From: CAXGUU01 sp964012875 | GTDB taxonomy: Bacteria > Pseudomonadota > Gammaproteobacteria > Ga0077536 | Length of the DNA: 10,128 bases | Assembly (NCBI GenBank): GCA_964012875.1 | Contig: CAXGUU010000112.1 | Location: 1 to 10,128, forward strand | Reading direction: 5' to 3' | Shown: piece after piece, positions 1 to 6,410 of the stretch | Layout: each line of letters opens with the position of its first letter | Position numbering within the stretch: position 1 is the first letter of the stretch | Position numbers and translations under genes: made by a program | Notes under the pieces: generated by a model | Seen by the model: only the letters and a program-made list of their open reading frames with translations | The model's database searches: none | What the model was told of the DNA's origin: nothing

Positions 1-187
1 CCGGATCGAATGCGTAACCCCGCGTCGATATGCCGCGGGCCTCGCTCAGGTCGGCGGCCTGCGAAAGCCGTTCGCGTACTTCCCTGGTCTCATCCGCAGA
101 CAGCACACCAGCCAATAGCGCGAGGCCGTGTTCGGCGACGTCGCGTTTCGCCTGTTCAATATCGTCGGTAGGTTGAATGGCCATCAT
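1..187 (-). CDS. Phytanoyl-CoA dioxygenase-like protein, N-terminal part (runs off left edge)
   Basis: The minus strand from 187 downward encodes about 62 residues beginning MMAIQPTDDIEQAKRD, followed by EHGLALLAGVLSADE and then a run of acidic and basic residues ending at YAFDP. A short helix, then a hydrophobic strand leading into 'L-x-x-x-E' is the usual opening of PhyH-family Fe(II)/2-oxoglutarate oxygenases; the HxD and distal His lie outside the window, so the catalytic core is not seen. The start is ATG at 185-187 or the adjacent ATG at 182-184. The first overlaps the TGA stop of the upstream PhyH-like gene as ATGA, implying one transcript and translational coupling. Family assignment rests on N-terminal style plus the neighbouring gene and is therefore moderate. 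Confidence 0.6.
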   Translation of the reverse strand, partial: MMAIQPTDDIEQAKRDVAEHGLALLAGVLSADETREVRERLSQAADLSEARGISTRGYAFDP

Positions 188-1068
188 TCACCCTGCATCT
201 GAGTCTGGAGTGAAATCGCGTGACCGCCATAACTTTGAGGCACGTGGTCGAAACCACCCGGAGTTGGGCGCAATCTGGGAAATGCAGGATGTCTGAACGG
301 ATCGCCGTATCGGAGGGACTCGTGTAGACCGTCAACGAGTGGTGCCGGCGCCTGCTCGGGTCGTTCCGCGTAAACAGCATCCTCGCCAAAAAAACGCAGC
401 GACAGGGTGCGTCGGCGCGATCCCGCGGATGCCGGTGCGCCACCATGCAGTGTCGAAGGATGAAAAACGACAACGTCCCCCGGTTCTACGGCGTAAGAAA
501 CGATATCGTAGTCCCCACGCGCCGACTCGATATCCGGCAGACGTGGTAACCCGTGCCCAAATACCGGGATGGTGTCATCTTCGGGGTCAAAAGCCGAACC
601 GTCATACAAGGTGCTGCGATGCGAGCCACGTACAAACTCCAGCGACTCGGATTCGGCAACCGGTGCGAAATTAATCCACATCACCGCCACCGCTTCGCCT
701 TCCAAGGCAAGGTACGGTGTGTCCTGGTGCCAGGGCGTTCGACGAACGTCGCCGCCCTCTTTTACGAATACCTGTTCGTAAAGAAACCACACATCCCGGG
801 CGCCCCACAGCGTGGCAATGATATCCGCCACCGGTGAATCGCACAGGACCTCGCGATAGACAGCGGCCGCGCACGGGTTACACAAATCCTGGTAGAAGGT
901 ACTGCCCGCGTCAGTGTAAAACCCGTTCGCCGATGGCGTCGGATTCGCCAGGCTCCATTCGAAACACTGCTCGAGCGCATCGAGTGTTGACTGATCCAAT
1001 ATCGCCGGCAACAGTACGGCACCATCAGCACGATAGCTGCTCACAACTTCCGGGGTAATCTTGTTCAT
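184..1068 (-). CDS. Phytanoyl-CoA dioxygenase (PhyH) family Fe(II)/2-oxoglutarate oxygenase
   Basis: This 294-residue protein is a cupin-fold non-heme iron oxygenase that would couple 2-oxoglutarate decarboxylation to oxidation of an organic substrate in the cytoplasm. The facial triad is visible: WHQD gives His114 and Asp116, and STLHGG gives the distal His208; the SRRRTLSLRFFGED segment that follows carries the arginine expected to bind the 2-oxoglutarate carboxylate. FVRGSH before the distal His is also typical. I chose ATG at 1068 (MNKITPEVV) because it gives the usual PhyH N-terminus; a TTG at 1116 would add 16 residues that do not look like the family. No strong ribosome site precedes either. 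It overlaps the next PhyH-like gene by 4 nt. The family covers phytanoyl-CoA, ectoine and many secondary-metabolite hydroxylases as well as halogenases. Asp116 argues against a halogenase; the substrate is unknown. Confidence 0.9.
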   Translation of the reverse strand: MNKITPEVVSSYRADGAVLLPAILDQSTLDALEQCFEWSLANPTPSANGFYTDAGSTFYQDLCNPCAAAVYREVLCDSPVADIIATLWGARDVWFLYEQVFVKEGGDVRRTPWHQDTPYLALEGEAVAVMWINFAPVAESESLEFVRGSHRSTLYDGSAFDPEDDTIPVFGHGLPRLPDIESARGDYDIVSYAVEPGDVVVFHPSTLHGGAPASAGSRRRTLSLRFFGEDAVYAERPEQAPAPLVDGLHESLRYGDPFRHPAFPRLRPTPGGFDHVPQSYGGHAISLQTQMQGE

Positions 1069-1120
1069 CGCGGGTGTGTTCGAATGGCTGATGGTGTCTG
1101 ACAGTCTGCTGACCAAATTC

Positions 1121-1243
1121 TAGCAGGGCGATGCAAAAGGTCGCGAGCAAAGCCAGAACCGGGGTTTACCGGACAGATGAGGAGCGAAGACGAGCTCGTC
1201 ACGCCGCCGATGGTTGCCGCAGTAGTTTTGCATCGTCCCGCTA
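1121..1243. repeat. 123-bp segment bounded by 18-bp imperfect inverted repeats
   Basis: The left arm (1121-1138) reads TAGCAGGGCGATGCAAAA and the reverse complement of the right arm (1226-1243) reads TAGCGGGACGATGCAAAA, 16 of 18 identical. The 87 bp between are non-coding and contain a perfect 12-bp palindrome, GACGAGCTCGTC, at 1189-1200. The segment lies between the SixA-like gene and the PhyH-like gene, both on the minus strand. The size and terminal symmetry fit a small non-autonomous mobile element (MITE-like) or a long stem-loop in the mRNA. I see no convincing target duplication at the edges and no second copy in the window, so its nature is open. Confidence 0.5.
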
Positions 1244-1257
1244 ATCACTCATTGACC

Positions 1258-1749
1258 TTAATGCGTGTACTGTGGCGGCAGCACCATCCGCATGGTGCCG
1301 CTATTCGCACTGACATCTGACCAACTGTCGTAGTCGCGTTCGATATGAAACAAGGTTTCGGGCGGACACGCCAGCGATATACGTCCGCCGGGAGTGGTCA
1401 GTATCGCCGCCAGCTCAGGTACGCCGGGCGCATGCGCAACCAGCGATAGTTGTCGCGCGCTGTCGGGCTGCGCGCACAAGAGATTCAACAAATGTTCCGC
1501 TCTCGCGGAATACTGGCTGTCGTCGGTCTCTATCGAACACGCCAACCCCGCTGCGCTGCCCAGGTCCTGCGCAGTTTGGTGCGCACGGCTAACATCGGAA
1601 CAAAGGGCAAGATCGGGGAGTAACTTTGCAGGTTTGAGAACGCGTCCGGTGGCGCTTGTCTGGGCATGCCCGAGGCCGCTCAACACCCGGTCACGGGCAC
1701 CCTGCCCAATCGCGGTCGCGTCAGCCTTGGCGTGCTTCATCAGTAACAA
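1258..1749 (-). CDS. SixA-like phosphohistidine phosphatase, probable start interrupted by TGA
   Basis: This is a small histidine-phosphatase-superfamily protein, about 163 residues, the normal SixA length. SixA enzymes remove phosphate from phosphohistidine on signalling or phosphotransferase proteins. Seen here are LLMKHAKAD at the N-terminus with the nucleophilic His6, SDVSRAHQTA with Arg55, and LVAHAPGVPELA with the second His106. The arginine of the usual RHG/RHA motif is lysine (KHA). The start is odd. With ATG at 1756-1758, preceded by a good GGGAG site at 1764-1768, the frame reads Met-Lys-stop-Leu-Leu-Leu-Met-Lys-His: TGA at 1750-1752 replaces the third codon of what would be the family's normal start. 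Translation could restart at TTG 1747-1749 or ATG 1738-1740, at a cost to the first beta strand. It may therefore be functional at reduced level, an early pseudogene, or a sequencing error. Confidence 0.75.
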   Translation of the reverse strand: MLLMKHAKADATAIGQGARDRVLSGLGHAQTSATGRVLKPAKLLPDLALCSDVSRAHQTAQDLGSAAGLACSIETDDSQYSARAEHLLNLLCAQPDSARQLSLVAHAPGVPELAAILTTPGGRISLACPPETLFHIERDYDSWSDVSANSGTMRMVLPPQYTH

Positions 1750-1758
1750 TCACTTCAT

Positions 1759-1891
1759 TCGAGCTCCCGTGTCGCCACGCCGGCAATGGCTTTAGCGGTC
1801 AGAATCCGCGCAGCTGCCACCGTACACATTGAGGGCCACGTTAAGATACTCTTCGTACCTTACGGCGACCAGTCACAACAAGGAAAAAGAC
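1759..1891. promoter_or_regulatory. Divergent intergenic region between SixA-like and nitroreductase genes
   Basis: These 133 nt separate two genes transcribed away from each other, so promoters for both must lie here or inside the genes. AT-richer stretches occur around 1840-1860 (TTAAGATAC and TTCGTACC), but I could not pair a clear -35 with a -10 at standard spacing on either strand. AAGGA at 1880-1884 is the nitroreductase ribosome site. Confidence 0.4.
1764..1768 (-). promoter_or_regulatory. Ribosome binding site pointing to the interrupted SixA-like start
   Basis: On the minus strand this reads GGGAG and lies 5 nt before ATG 1756-1758. It lies 14 nt before TTG 1747-1749, too far for efficient use. 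It therefore supports the ATG as the ancestral start, which is followed two codons later by TGA. Confidence 0.5.
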
Positions 1892-2590
1892 ATGGCGAAA
1901 TCCGATGTATTCTCGATCGATCTGGCGAGCGTCGATCACGTGCTGAACACCACACGCAGCGTGCGGCTGCGCATCGACCTTGAGCGTGAAGTGCCGCGAC
2001 ATGTTATCGAGGAATGCCTCGAAATCGCGTTGCAGGCGCCGACTGGTGCCAATACGCAAACCTGGCGCTTCATTGTAGTCACTGATTCTGAAAAGAAAGC
2101 TGGCATTGCCGATGCCTATCTGCGCGGGGCTGAGAAATATGTTGCTGACGGTACAGGCCTCAGCCGGACCGGCGTCAGCGCCAACCGCGAATTCTCCGGC
2201 GACGACTTAAGAACCAGCCAGAAAGAAGGCGTGATGGCCTCCGCCTCTCACCTGATGGAGCACCTGCACGAAGTGCCCGCGATGATCATCCCCTGCATCG
2301 AAAGCCGCTTCGAAAACGAGGACGTGTTTGTGCAGGCGTCGATGTATGGCTCGATCCTGCCGGCCACCTGGTCACTGATGATGGCATTGCGAGCCCGGCG
2401 GATTGCCTCGGCCTGGACGTCGCTGCACCTGATCTACGAGGACGACGTACGCGATTTACTGGGTATGCCGGAAAACGTGACCCAGACCGCCTTGCTGCCG
2501 ATTGGATACCTGACCGGCGGCGATTTGCACAAGGCCAAACGCCTGCCGCTATCAGAAGTTGGTTATTGGGATAGTTGGGGGGAGTGGTAG
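1892..2590 (+). CDS. Nitroreductase family FMN-dependent oxidoreductase
   Basis: This 232-residue flavoprotein belongs to the nitroreductase fold, whose members use FMN and NAD(P)H to reduce nitro groups, quinones, enones or other acceptors, usually as dimers in the cytoplasm. The FMN phosphate-binding RSVR motif is at residues 22-25, and the second flavin-contacting segment, APTGANTQTWRF, at 49-60. The central GSILPATWSLMMALRA helix (153-168) and a C-terminal LLPIGY strand (201-206) complete the family pattern. ATG at 1892 is preceded by AAGGA with 7-nt spacing; an upstream in-frame start at 1829 would add 21 residues with no family character. It is transcribed alone, with only a regulator remnant downstream. 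The true acceptor cannot be told from sequence. Confidence 0.9.
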   Translation: MAKSDVFSIDLASVDHVLNTTRSVRLRIDLEREVPRHVIEECLEIALQAPTGANTQTWRFIVVTDSEKKAGIADAYLRGAEKYVADGTGLSRTGVSANREFSGDDLRTSQKEGVMASASHLMEHLHEVPAMIIPCIESRFENEDVFVQASMYGSILPATWSLMMALRARRIASAWTSLHLIYEDDVRDLLGMPENVTQTALLPIGYLTGGDLHKAKRLPLSEVGYWDSWGEW

Positions 2591-2639
2591 GAACTCACGC
2601 CCACAGCGCGAGCCGGCACAAAGGCAGCGCAACCGCTTG

Positions 2640-2882
2640 CCGTCATGGTCGGGAGAAGCGGGCCACGCCCTGTGGAACTTGAGTGAAATCGAGTCGATCG
2701 CCCGGCACCTCACTACTTCCCGACGTACCGTAGGGCGGCGTTTAAAAGGAGGAAGGCGCGAGCTCTCAGGTGTCGCGGGCACTAGTCTAAAGCAGCTTTG
2801 CCATTGCCTTTCTGCGCGATACGCAGAGGGCCGCGGATGGTATTTATTACTTGTTGCCGATCCTTGTCTGAATCACGAATTG
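2640..2882 (+). pseudogene. Remnant of an AraC-family regulator, C-terminal DNA-binding domain
   Basis: Read across three frame segments, this stretch resembles an AraC/OruR-type double helix-turn-helix domain. From 2640 one frame gives LPSW (its first codons start just upstream), then SEIESIARHLTTSRRTVGRR and LK, ending at 2747. Skipping one base at 2748 gives EEGASSQ, restoring the family's 'RRLKEEGxSxQ' motif; that frame then meets TAA at 2788-2790. Beyond the stop the same frame reads SSFAIAFLRDTQRAADGIYYLL, matching the 'LA..yLRdT..pia.IA.LLGF' part. A further shift near 2850 gives VADPCLNHE, in place of 'seps.F.raF'. The N-terminal sensor domain is absent. Two frameshifts, an internal stop and loss of most of the gene make it non-functional. 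It fills most of the 309-nt gap between nitroreductase and SDR. The assignment is my reading of motifs, not a database match. Confidence 0.5.
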
Positions 2883-2899
2883 GTTGTCGATGACAGCGT

Positions 2900-3637
2900 C
2901 TAACCACGGCCGACGAACGGCATCTTCGTCGCCATTATGGTCATGAACTGTACGTTAGCGTCGGGTGGCAGTTCAGCCATCGCGAGCACCGCCTCCGCAA
3001 CGTGGCTGACATCCATCGTGGGTGGAGGCAGGTTGCCCTGGGCCTCGGCAACCTGCACCAACGTGTCGACCAGCTCCGTGTGCGCGTTGCCGATATCGAT
3101 TTGTCCACAGGCGATATCGAACGGTCGTCCATCGAGACTGATAGACTTGGTCAGGCCAGTGATCGCATGTTTCGTTGCCGTGTAGCACACCGCGCCTTCA
3201 CGTGGACTGTGGGCGGAGATCGATCCATTGTTAATGATGCGCCCTCCGGGTGGTTGTTGCCGCCTCATCTGGCCAAAACATGCGCGTGCCATCAGAAACA
3301 TGCCGGTGAGGTTAACGGACACCGCACGGGTCCACTCTTCGACTGAAACTTCGTCCACCGGCTTCTGCGGGCTGAAGATGCCGGCGTTGTTGAACAGCAG
3401 ATCGATGCGGTTTGTTTGCGTGACGAATTGACCGACCACCGCTTCAACGTCACCGGGTTTGGTCACGTCTCCGGCCAGCGCGATTGCCATGTCATGCTTC
3501 TGCGCGATCTCGGCCAGCAATGCTTCGCGCCGTGCCACCAGACCGACGACCCAGCCTGCGTTCAGCAGGGCTTCCGCTGCGGCGCGTCCTATACCCGAGC
3601 TGGCACCGCTGACGATGGCGAATTTCTGTTCTGACAT
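2900..3637 (-). CDS. Short-chain dehydrogenase/reductase (SDR) family oxidoreductase
   Basis: This 245-residue classical SDR would interconvert an alcohol and a carbonyl with NAD(P). The cofactor-binding SGASSGIG is at residues 10-17, NNAG at 83-86, the structural Asn109 in VNLTG, the catalytic Ser139 in NNGSIS, and YTATK places Tyr152 and Lys156. Instead of the usual PG motif after the active site it has ACGQIDIGNAHT (176-187), and it ends in TKMPFVGRG; both are features I associate with one SDR subfamily of unknown substrate. ATG at 3637 follows GGGGAG at 3645-3650 with 7-nt spacing. The frame is open upstream to 3730, but that part overlaps the preceding gene and has no SDR character. It is the last gene of the minus-strand operon, 52 nt after the TIM-barrel gene. 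Confidence 0.92.
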   Translation of the reverse strand: MSEQKFAIVSGASSGIGRAAAEALLNAGWVVGLVARREALLAEIAQKHDMAIALAGDVTKPGDVEAVVGQFVTQTNRIDLLFNNAGIFSPQKPVDEVSVEEWTRAVSVNLTGMFLMARACFGQMRRQQPPGGRIINNGSISAHSPREGAVCYTATKHAITGLTKSISLDGRPFDIACGQIDIGNAHTELVDTLVQVAEAQGNLPPPTMDVSHVAEAVLAMAELPPDANVQFMTIMATKMPFVGRG

Positions 3638-3689
3638 CGACCTTCTCCCCTGAACGTGGATCGAGCCTAACCTATATCCGGGATACCGT

Positions 3690-4502
3690 TCATGCGTAGT
3701 CGGAGAACGGTTGCCGCCTGAGCCAGTCAAAACTCGAGTAGCTCTCGTCGCCGGGCCGGTATTCGGCGGCCAGCCACCCGGCGTAGTCGCTTTGTGCGAT
3801 CAGAGCGAATGCAGCACTGAAATCGAGCGATCCGGTACCCGGCTCGTTGCGCCCCGGCACATCGGCGAACTGTATATGCGCGGTATGCGGCAGCGCCGCG
3901 GGCAAGGCCAGGGGAAAAAATTCGCCCATGCGAGCCATGTGATATAGGTCGATCTGTAGCCGGACATCGGGGTCAGCGAGTCGCTGCAGGATATCGATTT
4001 GCTCTGCCGTCGTGCTGATCAAACTCCCCGGCACATCGTGGCGATTGATCGCTTCGAACACCGTCGTGACGCCGTAGGGTTTCAGGCGATGCCGCCCACG
4101 TTCGATATTGCGCATGAAGGTATCGAGGCATTGTTCACGCGTGTGGCCGTCGCCAACTCTCCCACCGAGAACATTGACACAGTCAGGCTTAAGCGCGTCA
4201 ACATAACGCACACATTGCTCAAGTGCCGCTTCGAATTCAGCTTCCCGCCCCGGGCAGCCGGCGAGCCCTGGACCGCCGGTCATCAAATCGCCGGCGGGCA
4301 CATTGAAGAGCGCAATCTCGACGCCAGCACGTTCAGCGGCGAGCTTCAAATCGCCGGGCGATTCTTCATAGGGAAATTGAATCTCTACCCCTTTGAAACC
4401 CAGCGCCACAGCGGCATCAAAGCGCGCTAGCAGCGGTATCTCGGTAAAGATAAGCGACAGGTTTACGGCCAAGCGCCGCTCTCTCGTTGCGTGGCCCGCC
4501 AT
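3690..4502 (-). CDS. Hydroxypyruvate isomerase-like TIM-barrel protein
   Basis: This 270-residue protein belongs to the xylose-isomerase-like TIM-barrel group and is closest in motif to the hydroxypyruvate isomerase/OtnI family, which interconverts hydroxypyruvate or related keto-acids with their aldehyde isomers. NLSLIFTEIPLLARF (14-28) and VEIQFPYE (39-46) match the family opening. Metal and catalytic residues are all present: Glu150 in TTVFEAIN, Asp185 and His188 in LQIDLYHMARMG, His209 in HIQFADVPGRNEPGTG, and Glu247 in AGWLAAEYRPG. ATG at 4502 lies 12 nt after the acyl-CoA ligase stop, without a strong ribosome site, suggesting coupled translation. The segment up to residue 10 is somewhat longer than usual. 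Its presence beside a CoA ligase and SDR suggests a role in a broader acid or sugar-acid catabolic route. The actual substrate may not be hydroxypyruvate. Confidence 0.85.
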   Translation of the reverse strand: MAGHATRERRLAVNLSLIFTEIPLLARFDAAVALGFKGVEIQFPYEESPGDLKLAAERAGVEIALFNVPAGDLMTGGPGLAGCPGREAEFEAALEQCVRYVDALKPDCVNVLGGRVGDGHTREQCLDTFMRNIERGRHRLKPYGVTTVFEAINRHDVPGSLISTTAEQIDILQRLADPDVRLQIDLYHMARMGEFFPLALPAALPHTAHIQFADVPGRNEPGTGSLDFSAAFALIAQSDYAGWLAAEYRPGDESYSSFDWLRRQPFSDYA

Positions 4503-4514
4503 CAGTGTACGTCG

Positions 4515-6119
4515 TTAAATTTCGCCAAACCGCCCTTCATCCCGCATCGCTGCGAGCTCATGCTTTTTGATCTTGCCCGAGGCGGTGAGCGGAAATTCAT
4601 CAACCCTGGCCCAGATCTTCGGTACCTTGTGCCGCGCGAGGTTCGCCTGCAGGTACTCCGCGAGTTCGTCCTTGCTCATGGACTGGCCCGACTCGAGTCG
4701 TAAGAAAGCACCGACCTGCTCGCCCCAGCGATCATCCGGAATACCGACGACCGCCACATCGGCGATCGCGGGGTGACTGAACAGCAGCTCCTCGATTTCC
4801 CGAGGGTAAATGTTCTCGCCACCGCGGATGATCATGTCCTTCAATCGCCCTTCGATATAGAAGAATCCGCGCTCGTCCATCGAACACAAATCGCCGGTGT
4901 GCAGCCAGCCTTCGCTGTCGATGGTCCTGGCCGTCGGCTCCCGCATATCAAAGTATTCATTCATCACCAGAAAACCGCGCGTGCACAGTTCGCCCTTTTC
5001 GCCGACAGGCACGACCTCGCCGGTGTCGGGATTGATGATCCTTACCTCGGTCTGCGGGATGGGGCGACCGAGCGTTTCCGACTTGTCCTTCGGGTCGTCG
5101 TCCAATCGCCCCATGGTGATGATGGGCGAGGTTTCGGTCTGCCCGAAAATGATCGAAAAACGCACTCCCAGATCATTCTCAAATTTGCGCACCAGTTCGA
5201 CCGGCACGGTCGAACCACCCGACATCACCACCTTGAGCGTGGACAGGTCACGCGGTCGCGTGGCTTGCTCTTCAAGCAGCGCAATCAACATGGTCGGTAC
5301 CGCCAGGGTGAATTCCCCACCCTCCTCCTCGATCATATCGAGGTAATGTTCAGGCTCGAATTCCGGCAGCAGGACCAGGGTGCCGCCCGTCTGCAGCGTA
5401 CCGAGTACGCCAACAACGCAGCCACCAGTGTGAAAAAGTGGCATGCAGGTGATGTCGACCGTGCCATCGCCGGCACCGCGTAATTCGGCCGACAGGCGCG
5501 AATTATTGACGATGCCGTGGTGATGCAGCATCGCTCCCTTGGGGAACCCGGTGGTGCCAGAGGTGTACTGGATCATGACCGGGTCTGACGATTTGACAGC
5601 GGGTAAACGCTCACCGCTCCCAGCACTAGCGATAAAATCATCGAAGGCATCGATACTGAATGCCTGATCGCAACCTTCAATGCCCGGCAGGACTTCGGCA
5701 ACGACATCCGCCATCGCGACGCCCCGATAGACCGTCTGATGAAACACGCCACGTGCCTTCGATTGCTTGAGCACATACTCAAGCTCCGAGGCTTTGTAGG
5801 CCGGGTTGACCGTTACCAACACCATTCCCGCAAGTCCAATTCCAAACTGTAGAATCACCCATTCCGGACAGTTGGCTGACCATACCGCGATGTGATCGCC
5901 GGGTTGAAACTCGCTCAACAGCGCATGCGCCGTCTGCTCCGCGGCTGCCAGCAGCTCCGCGTAGGTCCAGCGCCGACGCGCAGCTGCATCGACCACTGCT
6001 TCGAGCAGCGCGGTACGGTCAGGATGTCGACTGGCCATCTCGCGTAGCGCGTCACCAACGGTCCAGTCGAACAATTCGCCATCTTCAGTGGCGGGCCAGT
6101 AGGATTCTGTGAAAGCCAC
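4515..6119 (-). CDS. AMP-dependent acyl-CoA ligase (fatty-acid-CoA ligase type)
   Basis: This 534-residue ANL-superfamily enzyme would activate a carboxylic acid with ATP and then transfer it to CoA. Domains run in the standard order. The P-loop YTSGTTGFPKG is at 185-195, GQTETSP (326-332) is the adenine/acyl-AMP segment, LHTGD (406-410) carries the ribose-binding Asp410, EGRLKDMI (423-430) marks the hinge, and the C-terminal PLTASGKIK places the adenylation Lys516. The start is GTG 6117-6119: a strong GAGGGGAGG site (6127-6135) sits 7 nt upstream and the protein begins with a family-like ESYWPATEDGE. The frame stays open to an ATG at 6395, but those 92 codons have no ligase character and belong to a decayed ORF. 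Motifs point to medium- or long-chain or aryl acids; chain length cannot be set by eye. Confidence 0.93.
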   Translation of the reverse strand: MAFTESYWPATEDGELFDWTVGDALREMASRHPDRTALLEAVVDAAARRRWTYAELLAAAEQTAHALLSEFQPGDHIAVWSANCPEWVILQFGIGLAGMVLVTVNPAYKASELEYVLKQSKARGVFHQTVYRGVAMADVVAEVLPGIEGCDQAFSIDAFDDFIASAGSGERLPAVKSSDPVMIQYTSGTTGFPKGAMLHHHGIVNNSRLSAELRGAGDGTVDITCMPLFHTGGCVVGVLGTLQTGGTLVLLPEFEPEHYLDMIEEEGGEFTLAVPTMLIALLEEQATRPRDLSTLKVVMSGGSTVPVELVRKFENDLGVRFSIIFGQTETSPIITMGRLDDDPKDKSETLGRPIPQTEVRIINPDTGEVVPVGEKGELCTRGFLVMNEYFDMREPTARTIDSEGWLHTGDLCSMDERGFFYIEGRLKDMIIRGGENIYPREIEELLFSHPAIADVAVVGIPDDRWGEQVGAFLRLESGQSMSKDELAEYLQANLARHKVPKIWARVDEFPLTASGKIKKHELAAMRDEGRFGEI

Positions 6120-6126
6120 GCAAGCG

Positions 6127-6135
6127 CCTCCCCTC
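6127..6135 (-). promoter_or_regulatory. Strong ribosome binding site fixing the GTG start of the acyl-CoA ligase
   Basis: On the minus strand it reads GAGGGGAGG, 7 nt before GTG 6117-6119. It is the best ribosome site in the window and decides against the longer open frame that begins at 6395. Confidence 0.7.
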
Positions 6136-6186
6136 GTTACGTTCGGAAATGATACCGCCAAGGTTCGAGCAGGTGTCGATATTGGA

Positions 6187-6395
6187 CTAAATGCGTCGTA
6201 GCTCGCGGATCTCGGTCTCGAGTTGAGCGATGCGCCGGTCTTCCAGATTGGACAGGATAACGCCCGCCAGCTACTCGCCTTTAATGCGGTAACGGGCCTC
6301 TCCGGGCGGCGAAGCGATGACTTCAGAAACAGCCAATCACCGTCGTAGGCACAGAAGTCAGCCAAGGTCCTGCCGTTGTCAATGTTGATGAGCAT
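6187..6395 (-). pseudogene. Decayed small ORF of unknown family between crotonase and ligase
   Basis: Starting at ATG 6393-6395, 16 nt after the crotonase stop, the minus strand reads MLINIDNGRTLADFCAYDGDW. Near 6330 the protein-like signal moves to another frame, giving SEVIASPPGEARYRIKGE, a TAG at 6271-6273, then LAGVILSNLEDRR and IAQLETEIRELRRI before TAG 6187-6189. The last part has hydrophobic residues at heptad spacing and many charges, as in a short coiled coil. Joined across one indel and one stop it would be about 70 residues. I do not recognise the family. It could be a small accessory protein of the operon that has been lost, or the tail of a larger deleted gene. The evidence is coding style only. 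Confidence 0.35.
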
Positions 6396-6410
6396 GACGA
6401 CGCGCTCGCT

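Noticed and set aside
3638..3730. N-terminal extension of the SDR upstream of 3637
   Set aside because: It overlaps the preceding gene and precedes the normal SDR first strand; a good ribosome site marks ATG 3637.
4773..5483. Long plus-strand open frame (236 codons) opposite the acyl-CoA ligase
   Set aside because: It is antisense to a gene with all ANL motifs; its translation has no recognisable motif and the composition of a reverse-frame shadow.
6120..6395. N-terminal extension of the acyl-CoA ligase to the ATG at 6395
   Set aside because: The added 92 residues have no ligase character, and a strong ribosome site with correct spacing marks GTG 6119.
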